Below are positions 1 through 6,141 of a DNA stretch of 10,248 nucleotides, one piece after another. The notes under the pieces were generated by a model. That model was not told the DNA's origin. It worked only from the letters and a program-made list of their open reading frames with translations, and searched no databases. The stretch comes from an uncultured Hyphomicrobiales bacterium (GTDB lineage: Bacteria; Pseudomonadota; Alphaproteobacteria; Rhizobiales; Beijerinckiaceae). The position numbers and the translations under genes are program-made. Positions within the stretch are counted from its first letter, which is position 1. Each line of letters begins with the position of its first letter. The stretch lies in contig CAIWVR010000447.1 in assembly GCA_903916165.1 (NCBI GenBank), positions 1 to 10,248 on the forward strand, read 5' to 3'.

Positions 1-885
1 CGGCTCTGCCGCCGCGCCGAGAGTTTGATCGTAGATCGTCACCTCGGCCCTGGAGGTCAGCTCTGCGACCAGTCTTTCAAGCCGCTCCTGATTGGCTTTT
101 GTGAAGAGACCGCTGCGAATATTGTCGCGCACGAGAGAGGCCTTCACCGGCTCAGGCGTGCTGCCGTGCGAGAACAGGACGCGGACCTGCTGGGTCTCAT
201 GATCGACGAGGCGATTGAAGCCTTTGTTTTCAAGATCCTTGACGATCGAGAAGAAGCGCGGGTCAATTTTTTCCGAGGCCTGATAGGAGGCCGCGCGCCA
301 AAAGGTGAACCCCTTGATTTTGATCCAGTCGATAAATTGCTCGGCATTTCGTCTCTGCAGATCTATGCGGCGATCATAATTGTCGACGTGGGCGAGGATC
401 TCCTCAATGTCCTTGGGGCCTCGCGCATCGACAATGACTTCCGTCATCCGGTACACGCGGCGGCCGCCGAAAAAGTCGGGATTATTCTCGATAAAGGCGT
501 CGACAGATGCGTCACCGGGCAGCACATCGGCACCCGGCTGCAGGGACACAAATGCCTTCACGAGAATCGCGCGACGCGCCTTTTCAAGCTCGGCGCGGAC
601 AAGTTCATTTTGGTCAGTCCCGGCCCGGCTGGCGGCTGCAAACAACAGCCGGTCACGGATCGCGCGCCGCAAGGACTCATTCGTTTGGGCTATATTCCGG
701 CGCGATGCCGGCGGCAGGTCCAGATCAGACAGTCTGATCTCCTCCCCGTCCACACGGGCGAGCACGGGGTCCGTTGCTTGTGTCTGGGCCAGCACACAGC
801 TGGGGGACAGGAAAAGGCCCAACAGCAAAAGGACCAGATGAAGCGGGACGAAACTCAGTCTATGCAAGGTCCTAACTCCAGACAT
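1..885 (-). CDS. epsD: EpsD-family periplasmic peptidyl-prolyl cis-trans isomerase (3' end outside window)
   Basis: Reading leftward from ATG at 885-883, the frame is open for 295 codons and leaves the window without a stop. Residues 1-33 form a Sec signal peptide: Arg/His-rich start, hydrophobic core FVPLHLVLLLLGLFLS, cleavage site VLA before Q34. A Cys at residue 30 lies in SPSC, a poor lipobox, so a soluble or weakly anchored periplasmic protein is more likely than a lipoprotein. The SurA/parvulin-like N-domain follows (VLARVDGEEIRLSDL, residues 41-55). FIENNPDFFGGRRVYRMTEV (131-150) matches the pattern typical of the EpsD family found in exosortase/exopolysaccharide clusters. The helical C-terminal part ends RLVAELTSRAEVTIY (271-285), also typical. 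At about 295 residues it is close to full family length, so little is probably missing. Family members are thought to help secreted or exported partners fold; isomerase activity is inferred. It starts 18 bp after the stop of the gene at 904-1302 and is probably co-transcribed with it. No strong ribosome binding site precedes the ATG; an in-frame TTG at 903-901 is an alternative. Confidence 0.75.
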   Translation of the reverse strand, partial: MSGVRTLHRLSFVPLHLVLLLLGLFLSPSCVLAQTQATDPVLARVDGEEIRLSDLDLPPASRRNIAQTNESLRRAIRDRLLFAAASRAGTDQNELVRAELEKARRAILVKAFVSLQPGADVLPGDASVDAFIENNPDFFGGRRVYRMTEVIVDARGPKDIEEILAHVDNYDRRIDLQRRNAEQFIDWIKIKGFTFWRAASYQASEKIDPRFFSIVKDLENKGFNRLVDHETQQVRVLFSHGSTPEPVKASLVRDNIRSGLFTKANQERLERLVAELTSRAEVTIYDQTLGAAAEP

Positions 886-903
886 TTCAAGGCGGTACGT
901 CAA

Positions 904-1302
904 TCAGGCATCAAGACTGGCACCCTGGCGGCGCCTCTGCATCAGAAGCCAGAACAGGCCCGCGATCACAAACCCGGCCTTGGGGACGACAGAGCCATCA
1001 ATTTCCGCGGCGGCGACAGCACTATAGATTTGGTAGGATGAAGAGCCCCCGGAGCCGGCAGTCTGGGTCCAGGAGCCGCCTATCGTATAGGACCCTGAAG
1101 ACCCTGGAACAAAGGACGACCCATACTGATAGGTCCCGGCAGAGGTAATGAGCGAAAAACTGATGTTTGGACCCATCGCATAGGCACCAGGAGTTCCTGC
1201 ATAGCTCCCGGCATATCCGCCGCTAATCAATCCGGTGACCCCGGTAATGGCAGACCCACCCAATAGTCCGGCCCGGTCCGGGCCTCTGAACAATCGGCTC
1301 AA
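904..1302 (-). CDS. Small Gly/Ser/Tyr-rich protein with a PEP-CTERM-like C-terminal tail
   Basis: The protein has 132 residues if read from TTG at 1302-1300. Its tail has the three parts of an exosortase recognition signal: a short motif VVPKAG (residues 105-110), a hydrophobic helix (FVIAGLFWLLM, 111-121), and a basic cluster QRRRQ (122-126). The canonical motif would be VPEP, and known variants include VPLPA, VPEID and VPDSG; VPKAG fits none exactly. The middle (about 26-98) is low-complexity, rich in Gly, Ser, Tyr and Thr, as in many small exosortase substrates. The N-terminus contains a weakly hydrophobic stretch (LLGGSAITGVTGLIS, 13-27) with a possible cleavage site near SYA (33-35); this is a poor signal peptide. 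There is no ATG before residue 43 and no ribosome binding site at the TTG. An in-frame TAA lies at 1326-1324, with ATG at 1341-1339 just beyond it. The gene may therefore use a rare start or be damaged at its 5' end. It sits 18 bp upstream of epsD on the same strand, which supports an exopolysaccharide/exosortase role. The reading frame is likely real; the sorting function is inference. Confidence 0.55.
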   Translation of the reverse strand: MSRLFRGPDRAGLLGGSAITGVTGLISGGYAGSYAGTPGAYAMGPNISFSLITSAGTYQYGSSFVPGSSGSYTIGGSWTQTAGSGGSSSYQIYSAVAAAEIDGSVVPKAGFVIAGLFWLLMQRRRQGASLDA

Positions 1303-1715
1303 GCTCGCCGCGAGTGTTTTGTTTTACGGTTCCTTAATCATGATTGCAAACAGCCCGCAGGGCAGATGCCTGCTGATTTTAGGTGACCTGAGATGGCTGT
1401 CATCGGGCTCAAATGGCGATTGAGCCGTTTGGCATCTGACTGCAACGCCATGCTGCCAAATGATATATTTATCTCCTCACCCGGCAGGCCGCTCGGGCGA
1501 GCCCTTGCAGCAGTCAGCCTGGGAGGTGAAAAACTTCGAAAGTGAATAATGATCGAATCAGGGATCAAATCGCGTGTGACCGGAACAAGGCCGATATCGA
1601 ACCATAATCGGCCCCATTCTCATGTATTGCATGGAATGTATCTCCTTTTAAGCGGCGCGCTTGCCATGATGATATTGCTCATCTCGCATGAGGGGACTCG
1701 CTCGGGTCTCTTGGG
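1303..1715. promoter_or_regulatory. Divergent intergenic region of the exopolysaccharide locus, with several inverted repeats
   Basis: These 413 bp separate the minus-strand pair (904-1302 and epsD) from the plus-strand sugar transferase and must hold promoters for both. I see no convincing gene here. Dyads visible: AATCATGATT at 1336-1345; GGCTCAA/TTGAGCC arms at 1406-1412 and 1420-1426; TTTGGCA/TGCCAAA at 1428-1434 and 1454-1460; GGCCGAT/ATCGGCC at 1589-1595 and 1607-1613; AAGCG/CGCTT at 1650-1662. A near-direct repeat, GATCGAATC (1551-1559) and GATCAAATC (1563-1571), is spaced 12 bp, about one helical turn. TTGCCA at 1661-1666 with TCGCAT 17 bp downstream (1684-1689) is a weak sigma-70-like candidate for the rightward gene. 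Binding proteins cannot be named from sequence. Confidence 0.5.
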
Positions 1716-3299
1716 ATGATTGTGATCAATATCAGGTTGAGCCGTGTAGTTTGTAGGGAGTTCCGCTTGTCGATGCGCCTGGCCTCACGGCAATGTTTTT
1801 CCCATTTTCTGTCTTGGCCAGACGCATTGGTTGGCGTGGGTGTGTCGATTCTGGTCCCGGTGCTCTGGTCAATGGGTCGTTCGCCCATGGCCCTTGAGCT
1901 GATGGGTCTCTATATTTTAGTCTCTTCCCTGATGTCCGTGATCTGCATCAGCGTCGGCGAAATCGGCGGCGTCGCCATTCAATATTTCCGGATTCGGGAC
2001 GCCTTGCGTCTTGTGAAGGTCGCTGCGGCTTCGGTCCTGATGGTCTCGGCGATCCACTTTATGATCAATCGCGGCGAAGGCATCGGGCGGGCCCTGCCTG
2101 CTTTCCATTTTCTTGTTCTGATGCTGGGGCTTTTTGGCGTCAGGGCCATAGGCTTCTGCTGGATGAAACGCGACATGCGCTTCCTTGGCGCAGCGCATCA
2201 CCTCGAAAATGTCATTGTGATTGGTGCAAGCCTGCGTGCGTTCGCCTTCATCAGTGCCTCACAACATATGAATCATCGGCGCGTCCTGGCGGTCCTCGAT
2301 CGCAATACCAACCTGCACGGACGCTCCATTGCCGGATGTCCGGTGATGGGCAAGTCAGCCTCCCTTCCCGAGATCATCGCAGAATATGCCACGCATGGCG
2401 TGCGGGTCGACAAGGTGTTCCTGGCGGTCGATCAGGACGATCTGACGCCCGGCGAGGCGGAAGCCATCAGGATCGGCGCAGAACGCTTTCATTGCCATGC
2501 ACTCGAACATCATGAAGTGCTTCACATGCCGCGCACTCCAGCAGACGAGAGCTTTTATACGTCCGAAGATCTGCCATCCGTCCGGGACGCGCGCGCGCGC
2601 GCTGTCTGGGGCGTCAAGCGCTTGGTTGATTCGACACTTGCCTTGCTGGGTCTCGTGGTTCTTTCGCCCTTTTTCCTGTGCGGAACATTTCTGGTTCTGT
2701 GTGATCTCGGCTTCCCGGCACTTTTCTGGCAGGAACGGCTCGGGCGCGACGGTCGTGCTCTGCGGATCCTGAAATTGCGGACCATGTCCATTGGATCTTC
2801 CACGGCGACAAAGCTTGGTTCGGCCTTGCGGCGGTCGCGCATCGACGAACTGCCGCAATTGTTGAGTGTCCTGCGTGGCGAGATGTCACTGGTCGGGCCG
2901 CGTCCCCTGCTGGCGACCGAGCAACGTGTCATGTCGCGCTTTCGTCTTGCCGTGCGGCCCGGCTTGACCGGCTGGGCACAGGTTTGCGGTGCCAATTTAT
3001 GCACGCTTGAAGAGAAATTCGCGCTCGACGAATGGTATGTCGAAAATGCCTCGCTGATGCTGGACGCCAAAATATTCGTGTTGACGGCGCGTGTGGTCGC
3101 TTTCGGTGAGGTCAGGCGCGAACAGGATATTGATCTGGCTCTGGCAGCACGCGCGGTCCGGCGCGCGCGGATTGCGTCGGCCAAACGGCAACCGGTGATC
3201 ACGCTCATACATGCGGCGCGGTCGGGAAAATCGATTGTTGGGGACGCCCAGCCAAGTCTGAGTGTGACGCAGATAGCCTCTACCAGTTTGCAAGGTTGA
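1716..3299 (+). CDS. Polyprenyl-phosphate glycosylphosphotransferase (bacterial sugar transferase)
   Basis: This inner-membrane enzyme moves a sugar-1-phosphate from a nucleotide sugar to undecaprenyl phosphate, the first step of lipid-linked glycan assembly. The 527-residue frame has the full long-form layout: four N-terminal membrane helices (about 38-53, 62-86, 96-116, 128-149); a Rossmann-like middle domain starting VIVIGAS (166-172); a fifth helix (about 303-328); then the catalytic domain. Catalytic landmarks are FWQERLGRDGRALR (337-350), KLRTM (353-357), DELPQL (377-382, with the catalytic Asp-Glu pair 377-378), RGEMSLVGPRP (387-397) and RPGLTGWAQV (414-423). The stretch between KLRTM and DELPQL is shorter than usual and lacks the common R-x-T arginine. 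About 60 residues follow the usual C-terminal end. The start is uncertain: ATG 1716 has no clear ribosome binding site, while AGGGAG at 1755-1760 is 6 nt before TTG 1767 and 12 nt before ATG 1773. Both alternatives leave helix 1 intact. Donor sugar (glucose, galactose or other) is not decidable. Confidence 0.93.
   Translation: MIVINIRLSRVVCREFRLSMRLASRQCFSHFLSWPDALVGVGVSILVPVLWSMGRSPMALELMGLYILVSSLMSVICISVGEIGGVAIQYFRIRDALRLVKVAAASVLMVSAIHFMINRGEGIGRALPAFHFLVLMLGLFGVRAIGFCWMKRDMRFLGAAHHLENVIVIGASLRAFAFISASQHMNHRRVLAVLDRNTNLHGRSIAGCPVMGKSASLPEIIAEYATHGVRVDKVFLAVDQDDLTPGEAEAIRIGAERFHCHALEHHEVLHMPRTPADESFYTSEDLPSVRDARARAVWGVKRLVDSTLALLGLVVLSPFFLCGTFLVLCDLGFPALFWQERLGRDGRALRILKLRTMSIGSSTATKLGSALRRSRIDELPQLLSVLRGEMSLVGPRPLLATEQRVMSRFRLAVRPGLTGWAQVCGANLCTLEEKFALDEWYVENASLMLDAKIFVLTARVVAFGEVRREQDIDLALAARAVRRARIASAKRQPVITLIHAARSGKSIVGDAQPSLSVTQIASTSLQG
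1755..1760 (+). promoter_or_regulatory. Candidate ribosome binding site inside the annotated sugar transferase frame
   Basis: AGGGAG lies 6 nt before an in-frame TTG (1767) and 12 nt before an in-frame ATG (1773). No comparable purine-rich site at proper distance precedes the first ATG at 1716; GAGGGG at 1690-1695 is 20 nt away. The real protein may therefore begin 17 or 19 residues later than the longest frame. Confidence 0.4.
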
Positions 3300-3367
3300 G
3301 ACCGGCGACCGCGCTCCCGGGTGCTTGTGATCAGGCGTGAGGAACCGCATCCCCCGATCAGATTGGT

Positions 3368-3388
3368 CCCTGTCATCACGTGACAGGG
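3368..3388 (+). terminator. Perfect hairpin after the sugar transferase gene; terminator-like
   Basis: CCCTGTCA and TGACAGGG form an uninterrupted 8-bp stem around a 5-nt loop, 69 bp past the stop of the sugar transferase gene. Only a poor T-run (CTTTC) follows, so it is at best a weak intrinsic terminator. It could equally be an operator or an mRNA 3' stabiliser. Confidence 0.45.
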
Positions 3389-3405
3389 CTTTCATGTGGC
3401 CGTTT

Positions 3406-3429
3406 GGGGCCGGCATTTCAGGCCCCTTT
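3406..3429 (+). terminator. Second hairpin with short T-run; terminator-like
   Basis: GGGGCC (3406-3411) and GGCCCC (3421-3426) pair across a 9-nt loop, and TTT follows at 3427-3429. It comes 17 bp after the first hairpin, in the 213-bp gap before the DUF218 gene. The two in tandem suggest that the sugar transferase transcript ends or is attenuated here. TATGCT at 3439-3444 just downstream may be a -10 element for the next gene, but no good -35 is seen. Confidence 0.35.
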
Positions 3430-3512
3430 GCGCGCCAATATGCTAGTGTGCTGCAGGGACCACCTGCCACCCACCGCCAACGGGTGCCGCGCGCGTCTGT
3501 TCCGGGGGCGAA

Positions 3513-4304
3513 GTGATGGTTTCAGATATGGTCCTGTTTATGACAAAGCTCCTGCCGGTGTTTGTCTATCCGCTCGGGCTGGCGCTTGCCCTCCTTCTGC
3601 TGGGGGTGTTGCTGGGGATCCTCGGTGGCAGGAAGTTGGCCTTCACGCTGATCGGGGCTGTTGCCGCCGGACTTTGGGCGGTCTCGACCCCTGTCTTCAG
3701 CGAATGGGCGCTGGGGGATCTGGAGCGACAAAATCCACCGGTCGCCATTGATGACCTGCCACAAGCCGATGTCGCCATCCTGTTGGGCGGTGCCCTTGGT
3801 GGCCCCAGTGCCCCTCGCGTGACCATTGACCTGACGGCGGCCTCCGACCGCATCCTGCATGCGGCGCGATTGTTTCGTGCGGGCAAGGTGAGCCGGATTC
3901 TGGTCACGGGCGGCAATTTGCCCTGGCTTTCCGGTCGCAAGCCCGAAGCGGACTTGATCTGCGATTTGTTGATGGAATGGGGCGTGCCAGCGGCGGCCAT
4001 CGAGAGCGCCGGTGCCAGTCGCAACACATATGAAAATGCTTTGGAGGTGCGCGACATGTTTGTGCGGCGGCCCTTCACCTCGGCCCTTCTCGTGACCTCA
4101 GCCGCACATATGCCCCGCGCCCTGGCGGTGTTCAGACATGCGGGCCTCCCGGTCCAGCCGGCGACGACAGATATCGAGGTCGTTCAATCCGGTCCGTGGA
4201 CGCCCTTGCGCTTGCTTCCTGATGTCTCTGCCCTGCAAATGACCACCTCGGCCCTGCGCGAGCGGATAGGCATTCTTGCTTATCGGGGACGTGGCTACCT
4301 GTGA
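3513..4304 (+). CDS. YdcF/ElyC/SanA-family (DUF218) membrane protein
   Basis: This is a 263-residue protein with two N-terminal membrane helices (about 15-38 and 43-62) followed by an extracytoplasmic DUF218 domain. Family landmarks visible are ADVAILLGGAL (85-95), the helix-strand segment DRILHAARLFRAGKVSRILV (112-131) leading into TGG, SRNTYENA (169-176) and LLVTSAAHMPRALAVF (192-207). Escherichia coli ElyC has a similar two-helix build and affects peptidoglycan and lipid-carrier-linked envelope synthesis at low temperature; the enzymatic activity of the family is not settled. Here it sits between a lipid-linked sugar transferase and a glycosyltransferase, which fits a role in envelope polysaccharide assembly (inference). 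GTG at 3513 and ATG at 3516 are adjacent possible starts, with GGGGGCG at 3504-3510 as ribosome binding site; ATG 3531 and 3540 are less likely. Its TGA overlaps the next gene's GTG by 4 bp. Confidence 0.88.
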   Translation: MMVSDMVLFMTKLLPVFVYPLGLALALLLLGVLLGILGGRKLAFTLIGAVAAGLWAVSTPVFSEWALGDLERQNPPVAIDDLPQADVAILLGGALGGPSAPRVTIDLTAASDRILHAARLFRAGKVSRILVTGGNLPWLSGRKPEADLICDLLMEWGVPAAAIESAGASRNTYENALEVRDMFVRRPFTSALLVTSAAHMPRALAVFRHAGLPVQPATTDIEVVQSGPWTPLRLLPDVSALQMTTSALRERIGILAYRGRGYL

Positions 4305-5062
4305 GTGCAGGTGACGTGAAGATTACCATTGTCACCTGTGTCTTCAATCGTGTGGCGACGATCGCCGGGGCGATGGACAGCGTGCGCGTCCAGACCTACC
4401 CAAATATCGAACATATTGTCATCGATGGCGGCTCCACCGATGGCACCTTGCAGATGATCCAGGATCGCGCGCATGCGGGCCTGCAGGTCCGCAGCGGACC
4501 CGACCGCGGCATTTATGATGCCTTGAACAAGGGCGTCGAACTGGCGACGGGCGAGGTCATTGGACTGGTTCACTCGGATGACTGGCTGGCGCATGACGGG
4601 GTCATTGCCCAGGTGGCGGCCGCATTTCGTGGCGGCGCACATGCCGTTTACGGCGACCTGCACTATGTGTCTGCGCTTGATCCGGGCAAGGTGGTCCGCC
4701 ACTGGAAGGCCGGCGTCTTCCGTCGCACGGCCTTGCGCTGGGGCTGGATGCCACCTCATCCGACGCTGTTTGTGCGCCGCACAGACCTGATCGCGGCCGG
4801 GGGCTACGATATTCATTATCGCATTTCCGCTGATTATGACCTGGTTCTCAAAATGTTCACGAGGCCCGGATTCTGCGCGACATATATTCCCGACGTGCTT
4901 GTCAAAATGCGTCTGGGCGGGGTCAGCAACGGCTCGCTTCGACAGGTCCTGCGCAAAAGCAGCGAGGATTATCGGATCCTTCGGGCGCATGGTGTTGGTG
5001 GATGGCTTTCGCTGGTCGCCAAGAACATCCGCAAGCTGTCGCAGTTTCGAGGGCGACCCTGA
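4301..5062 (+). CDS. Family 2 glycosyltransferase, likely exopolysaccharide assembly
   Basis: This is a cytoplasmic GT-A fold enzyme that probably adds one sugar to a lipid-linked glycan. The 253-residue frame begins with the nucleotide-sugar binding core KITIVTCVFNRVATIAGAMD (7-26), then HIVIDGGSTDGT (38-49), GPDRGIYDALNKGVELATGE (66-85) and the metal-binding acidic motif HSDDWL (91-96). PPHPTLFVRR (151-160) and RISADYDL (174-181), which carries the putative catalytic Asp, are also typical. It most resembles WcaE/WcaA-type transferases. The C-terminus (about 213-253) is basic and helical and could touch the membrane. GTG 4301 overlaps the upstream stop (GTGA), pointing to translational coupling. 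GTG 4316 would give the usual family start M-K-I-T-I-V-T and is an equally good choice. Acceptor and donor sugars are unknown. Confidence 0.92.
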   Translation: MSAGDVKITIVTCVFNRVATIAGAMDSVRVQTYPNIEHIVIDGGSTDGTLQMIQDRAHAGLQVRSGPDRGIYDALNKGVELATGEVIGLVHSDDWLAHDGVIAQVAAAFRGGAHAVYGDLHYVSALDPGKVVRHWKAGVFRRTALRWGWMPPHPTLFVRRTDLIAAGGYDIHYRISADYDLVLKMFTRPGFCATYIPDVLVKMRLGGVSNGSLRQVLRKSSEDYRILRAHGVGGWLSLVAKNIRKLSQFRGRP

Positions 5063-5201
5063 CCCTGTCGGTCAAAAGGGGTCACCGTCTCCGTCGATTT
5101 CCGTCTTTCTTCGCAATTGACCCGCAAGGGTGGGCGACTCGCTGCGCAGCATCCGCTAATTTGGGACGACGAGATCCGGGACCAGCCCATCAAATCCGGA
5201 C

Positions 5202-5208
5202 GGGGAGG
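5202..5208 (+). promoter_or_regulatory. Ribosome binding site fixing a GTG start
   Basis: GGGGAGG ends 5 nt before GTG 5214. The overlapping ATG at 5212 runs straight into TGA, so this site supports GTG as the start of the FAH-family gene. Confidence 0.7.
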
Positions 5209-5213
5209 ACAAT

Positions 5214-6125
5214 GTGACCTATCAGCTAGCCACGATCCAAAGTGCAAACGGTCCGCGCGCGGCCATGATTCTGGACGGTCGTGCCGTCGATATTGCCGCC
5301 GCCACCGGCCGGCGCGCCGATGAGACGGTTTTGGGGCTGCTCGAAGCCCTGGATGAAACCATCGCCCGGCTCGACGCGCTCGCCGCCACAAGTCCCGCTG
5401 GCGTCGCGCTCGACTCAGTCACGCTGCTCTCGCCGATCCCGGTGCCGCCCGCCATTTATTGTGCCGGCTCGAATTATGCTGACCATGCGCGCGAAATGGC
5501 CAAGGCCAATGGCCGCGAGCCGCCGAAGGACCCGCATGAGTTGGGTCAGCGTTCGTGGCACTTCATCAAGGCGTCGCGTTGCGCGGTCGGCACGGGGGCT
5601 GTCATCGCCATGCCGGCCCATTCCAGCAAGCTCGACTGGGAGGCAGAACTTGGCGTCGTCATCGGTCGCCCCTGCCGCAACGTGTCAGAAGCCGATGCGC
5701 TGGACTATGTCGGTGGCTATCTGATCGGCAATGATCTCTCGGCCCGCGACCTGTCGCGTCGTCCCGGCATGCCGGACAATTCGTCCTTCAAGAACGACTG
5801 GATGGCCCACAAGAGTTTCGATGGTGCCTGTCCGCTCGGGCCCTGGATCACACTCGCACGCGATGTGAAGGACCCGCATAATCTCTCGATGCGCCTCGAC
5901 GTGAATGGGGTCGTGAAGCAGGATTCGAACACCGGCCAGATGATCTTCGATATTCGGGAGCAGATCGCCGACCTGTCCGCACGCATGACCCTGCTGCCGG
6001 GTGATATCATCCTCACAGGCACACCGGCGGGCGTCGGCAACGGGCGCGGCGAATATCTCAAGAGCGGCGATGTGGTCACGATCCAGATTGAAAGTCTGGG
6101 TGAAGTCAGCAATAAATTTGCTTAA
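5214..6125 (+). CDS. Fumarylacetoacetate hydrolase (FAH) family protein
   Basis: This is a 303-residue cytosolic metal-dependent enzyme of the FAH superfamily, whose members cleave or isomerise beta-diketo acids, such as acylpyruvate hydrolases and the isomerase/decarboxylase of aromatic meta-cleavage. A variable N-terminal domain (1-75) precedes the catalytic fold. That fold shows IYCAGSNYADHARE (81-94), WHFIKASRCAVGTGAVI (115-131), the metal-ligand pair in LDWEAELGVVIG (140-151; Glu143 and Glu145), GGYLIGNDLSARD (167-179; Asp174), KSFDGACPLGPWI (200-212) and LLPGDIILTGTPAGVG (260-275). All expected metal ligands are present, so it should be active, but the substrate cannot be told. It stands 151 bp after the glycosyltransferase, has its own ribosome binding site, and converges on the CinA-type gene with only 6 bp between stops. 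It looks like core metabolism rather than part of the polysaccharide cluster. Confidence 0.92.
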   Translation: MTYQLATIQSANGPRAAMILDGRAVDIAAATGRRADETVLGLLEALDETIARLDALAATSPAGVALDSVTLLSPIPVPPAIYCAGSNYADHAREMAKANGREPPKDPHELGQRSWHFIKASRCAVGTGAVIAMPAHSSKLDWEAELGVVIGRPCRNVSEADALDYVGGYLIGNDLSARDLSRRPGMPDNSSFKNDWMAHKSFDGACPLGPWITLARDVKDPHNLSMRLDVNGVVKQDSNTGQMIFDIREQIADLSARMTLLPGDIILTGTPAGVGNGRGEYLKSGDVVTIQIESLGEVSNKFA

Positions 6126-6141
6126 AGGCTATTACTTTAAG
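6121..6141. terminator. Short inverted repeat over both convergent stop codons; possible bidirectional terminator
   Basis: CTTAAAG (6121-6127) and CTTTAAG (6135-6141) are inverted copies around a 7-nt loop. The first copy contains the TAA of the FAH gene, and the TAA of the convergent gene (6134-6132) is in the loop. The AT-rich 7-bp stem is weak, so termination is only a possibility. Confidence 0.3.

Noticed and set aside
25..1041. Long plus-strand open frame (338 codons) opposite epsD
   Set aside because: It covers epsD, which has a signal peptide and family motifs on the other strand, and it also runs into the 904-1302 gene. Its product shows no recognisable domain and looks like an antisense shadow of GC-rich coding DNA.
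1338..1568. Minus-strand 76-codon open frame in the divergent intergenic region
   Set aside because: It has a TTG start without ribosome binding site and no domain. An internal ATG at 1452 preceded by GAGGAG about 20 nt away would give only 37 residues with no recognisable feature.
2555..3379. Minus-strand 274-codon open frame opposite the sugar transferase
   Set aside because: The plus strand carries the complete catalytic motifs of a sugar transferase; the antisense product is Arg/Ser-rich low complexity, typical of a shadow frame.
3380..3751. Plus-strand 123-codon open frame overlapping the start of the DUF218 gene
   Set aside because: Most of it overlaps the DUF218 gene in another frame, and its first part covers the hairpin region; no domain or ribosome binding site.
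5063..5213. Possible promoter (TTGACC at 5117-5122) before the FAH gene
   Set aside because: No -10-like hexamer lies 16 to 19 bp downstream, so I do not call a promoter.
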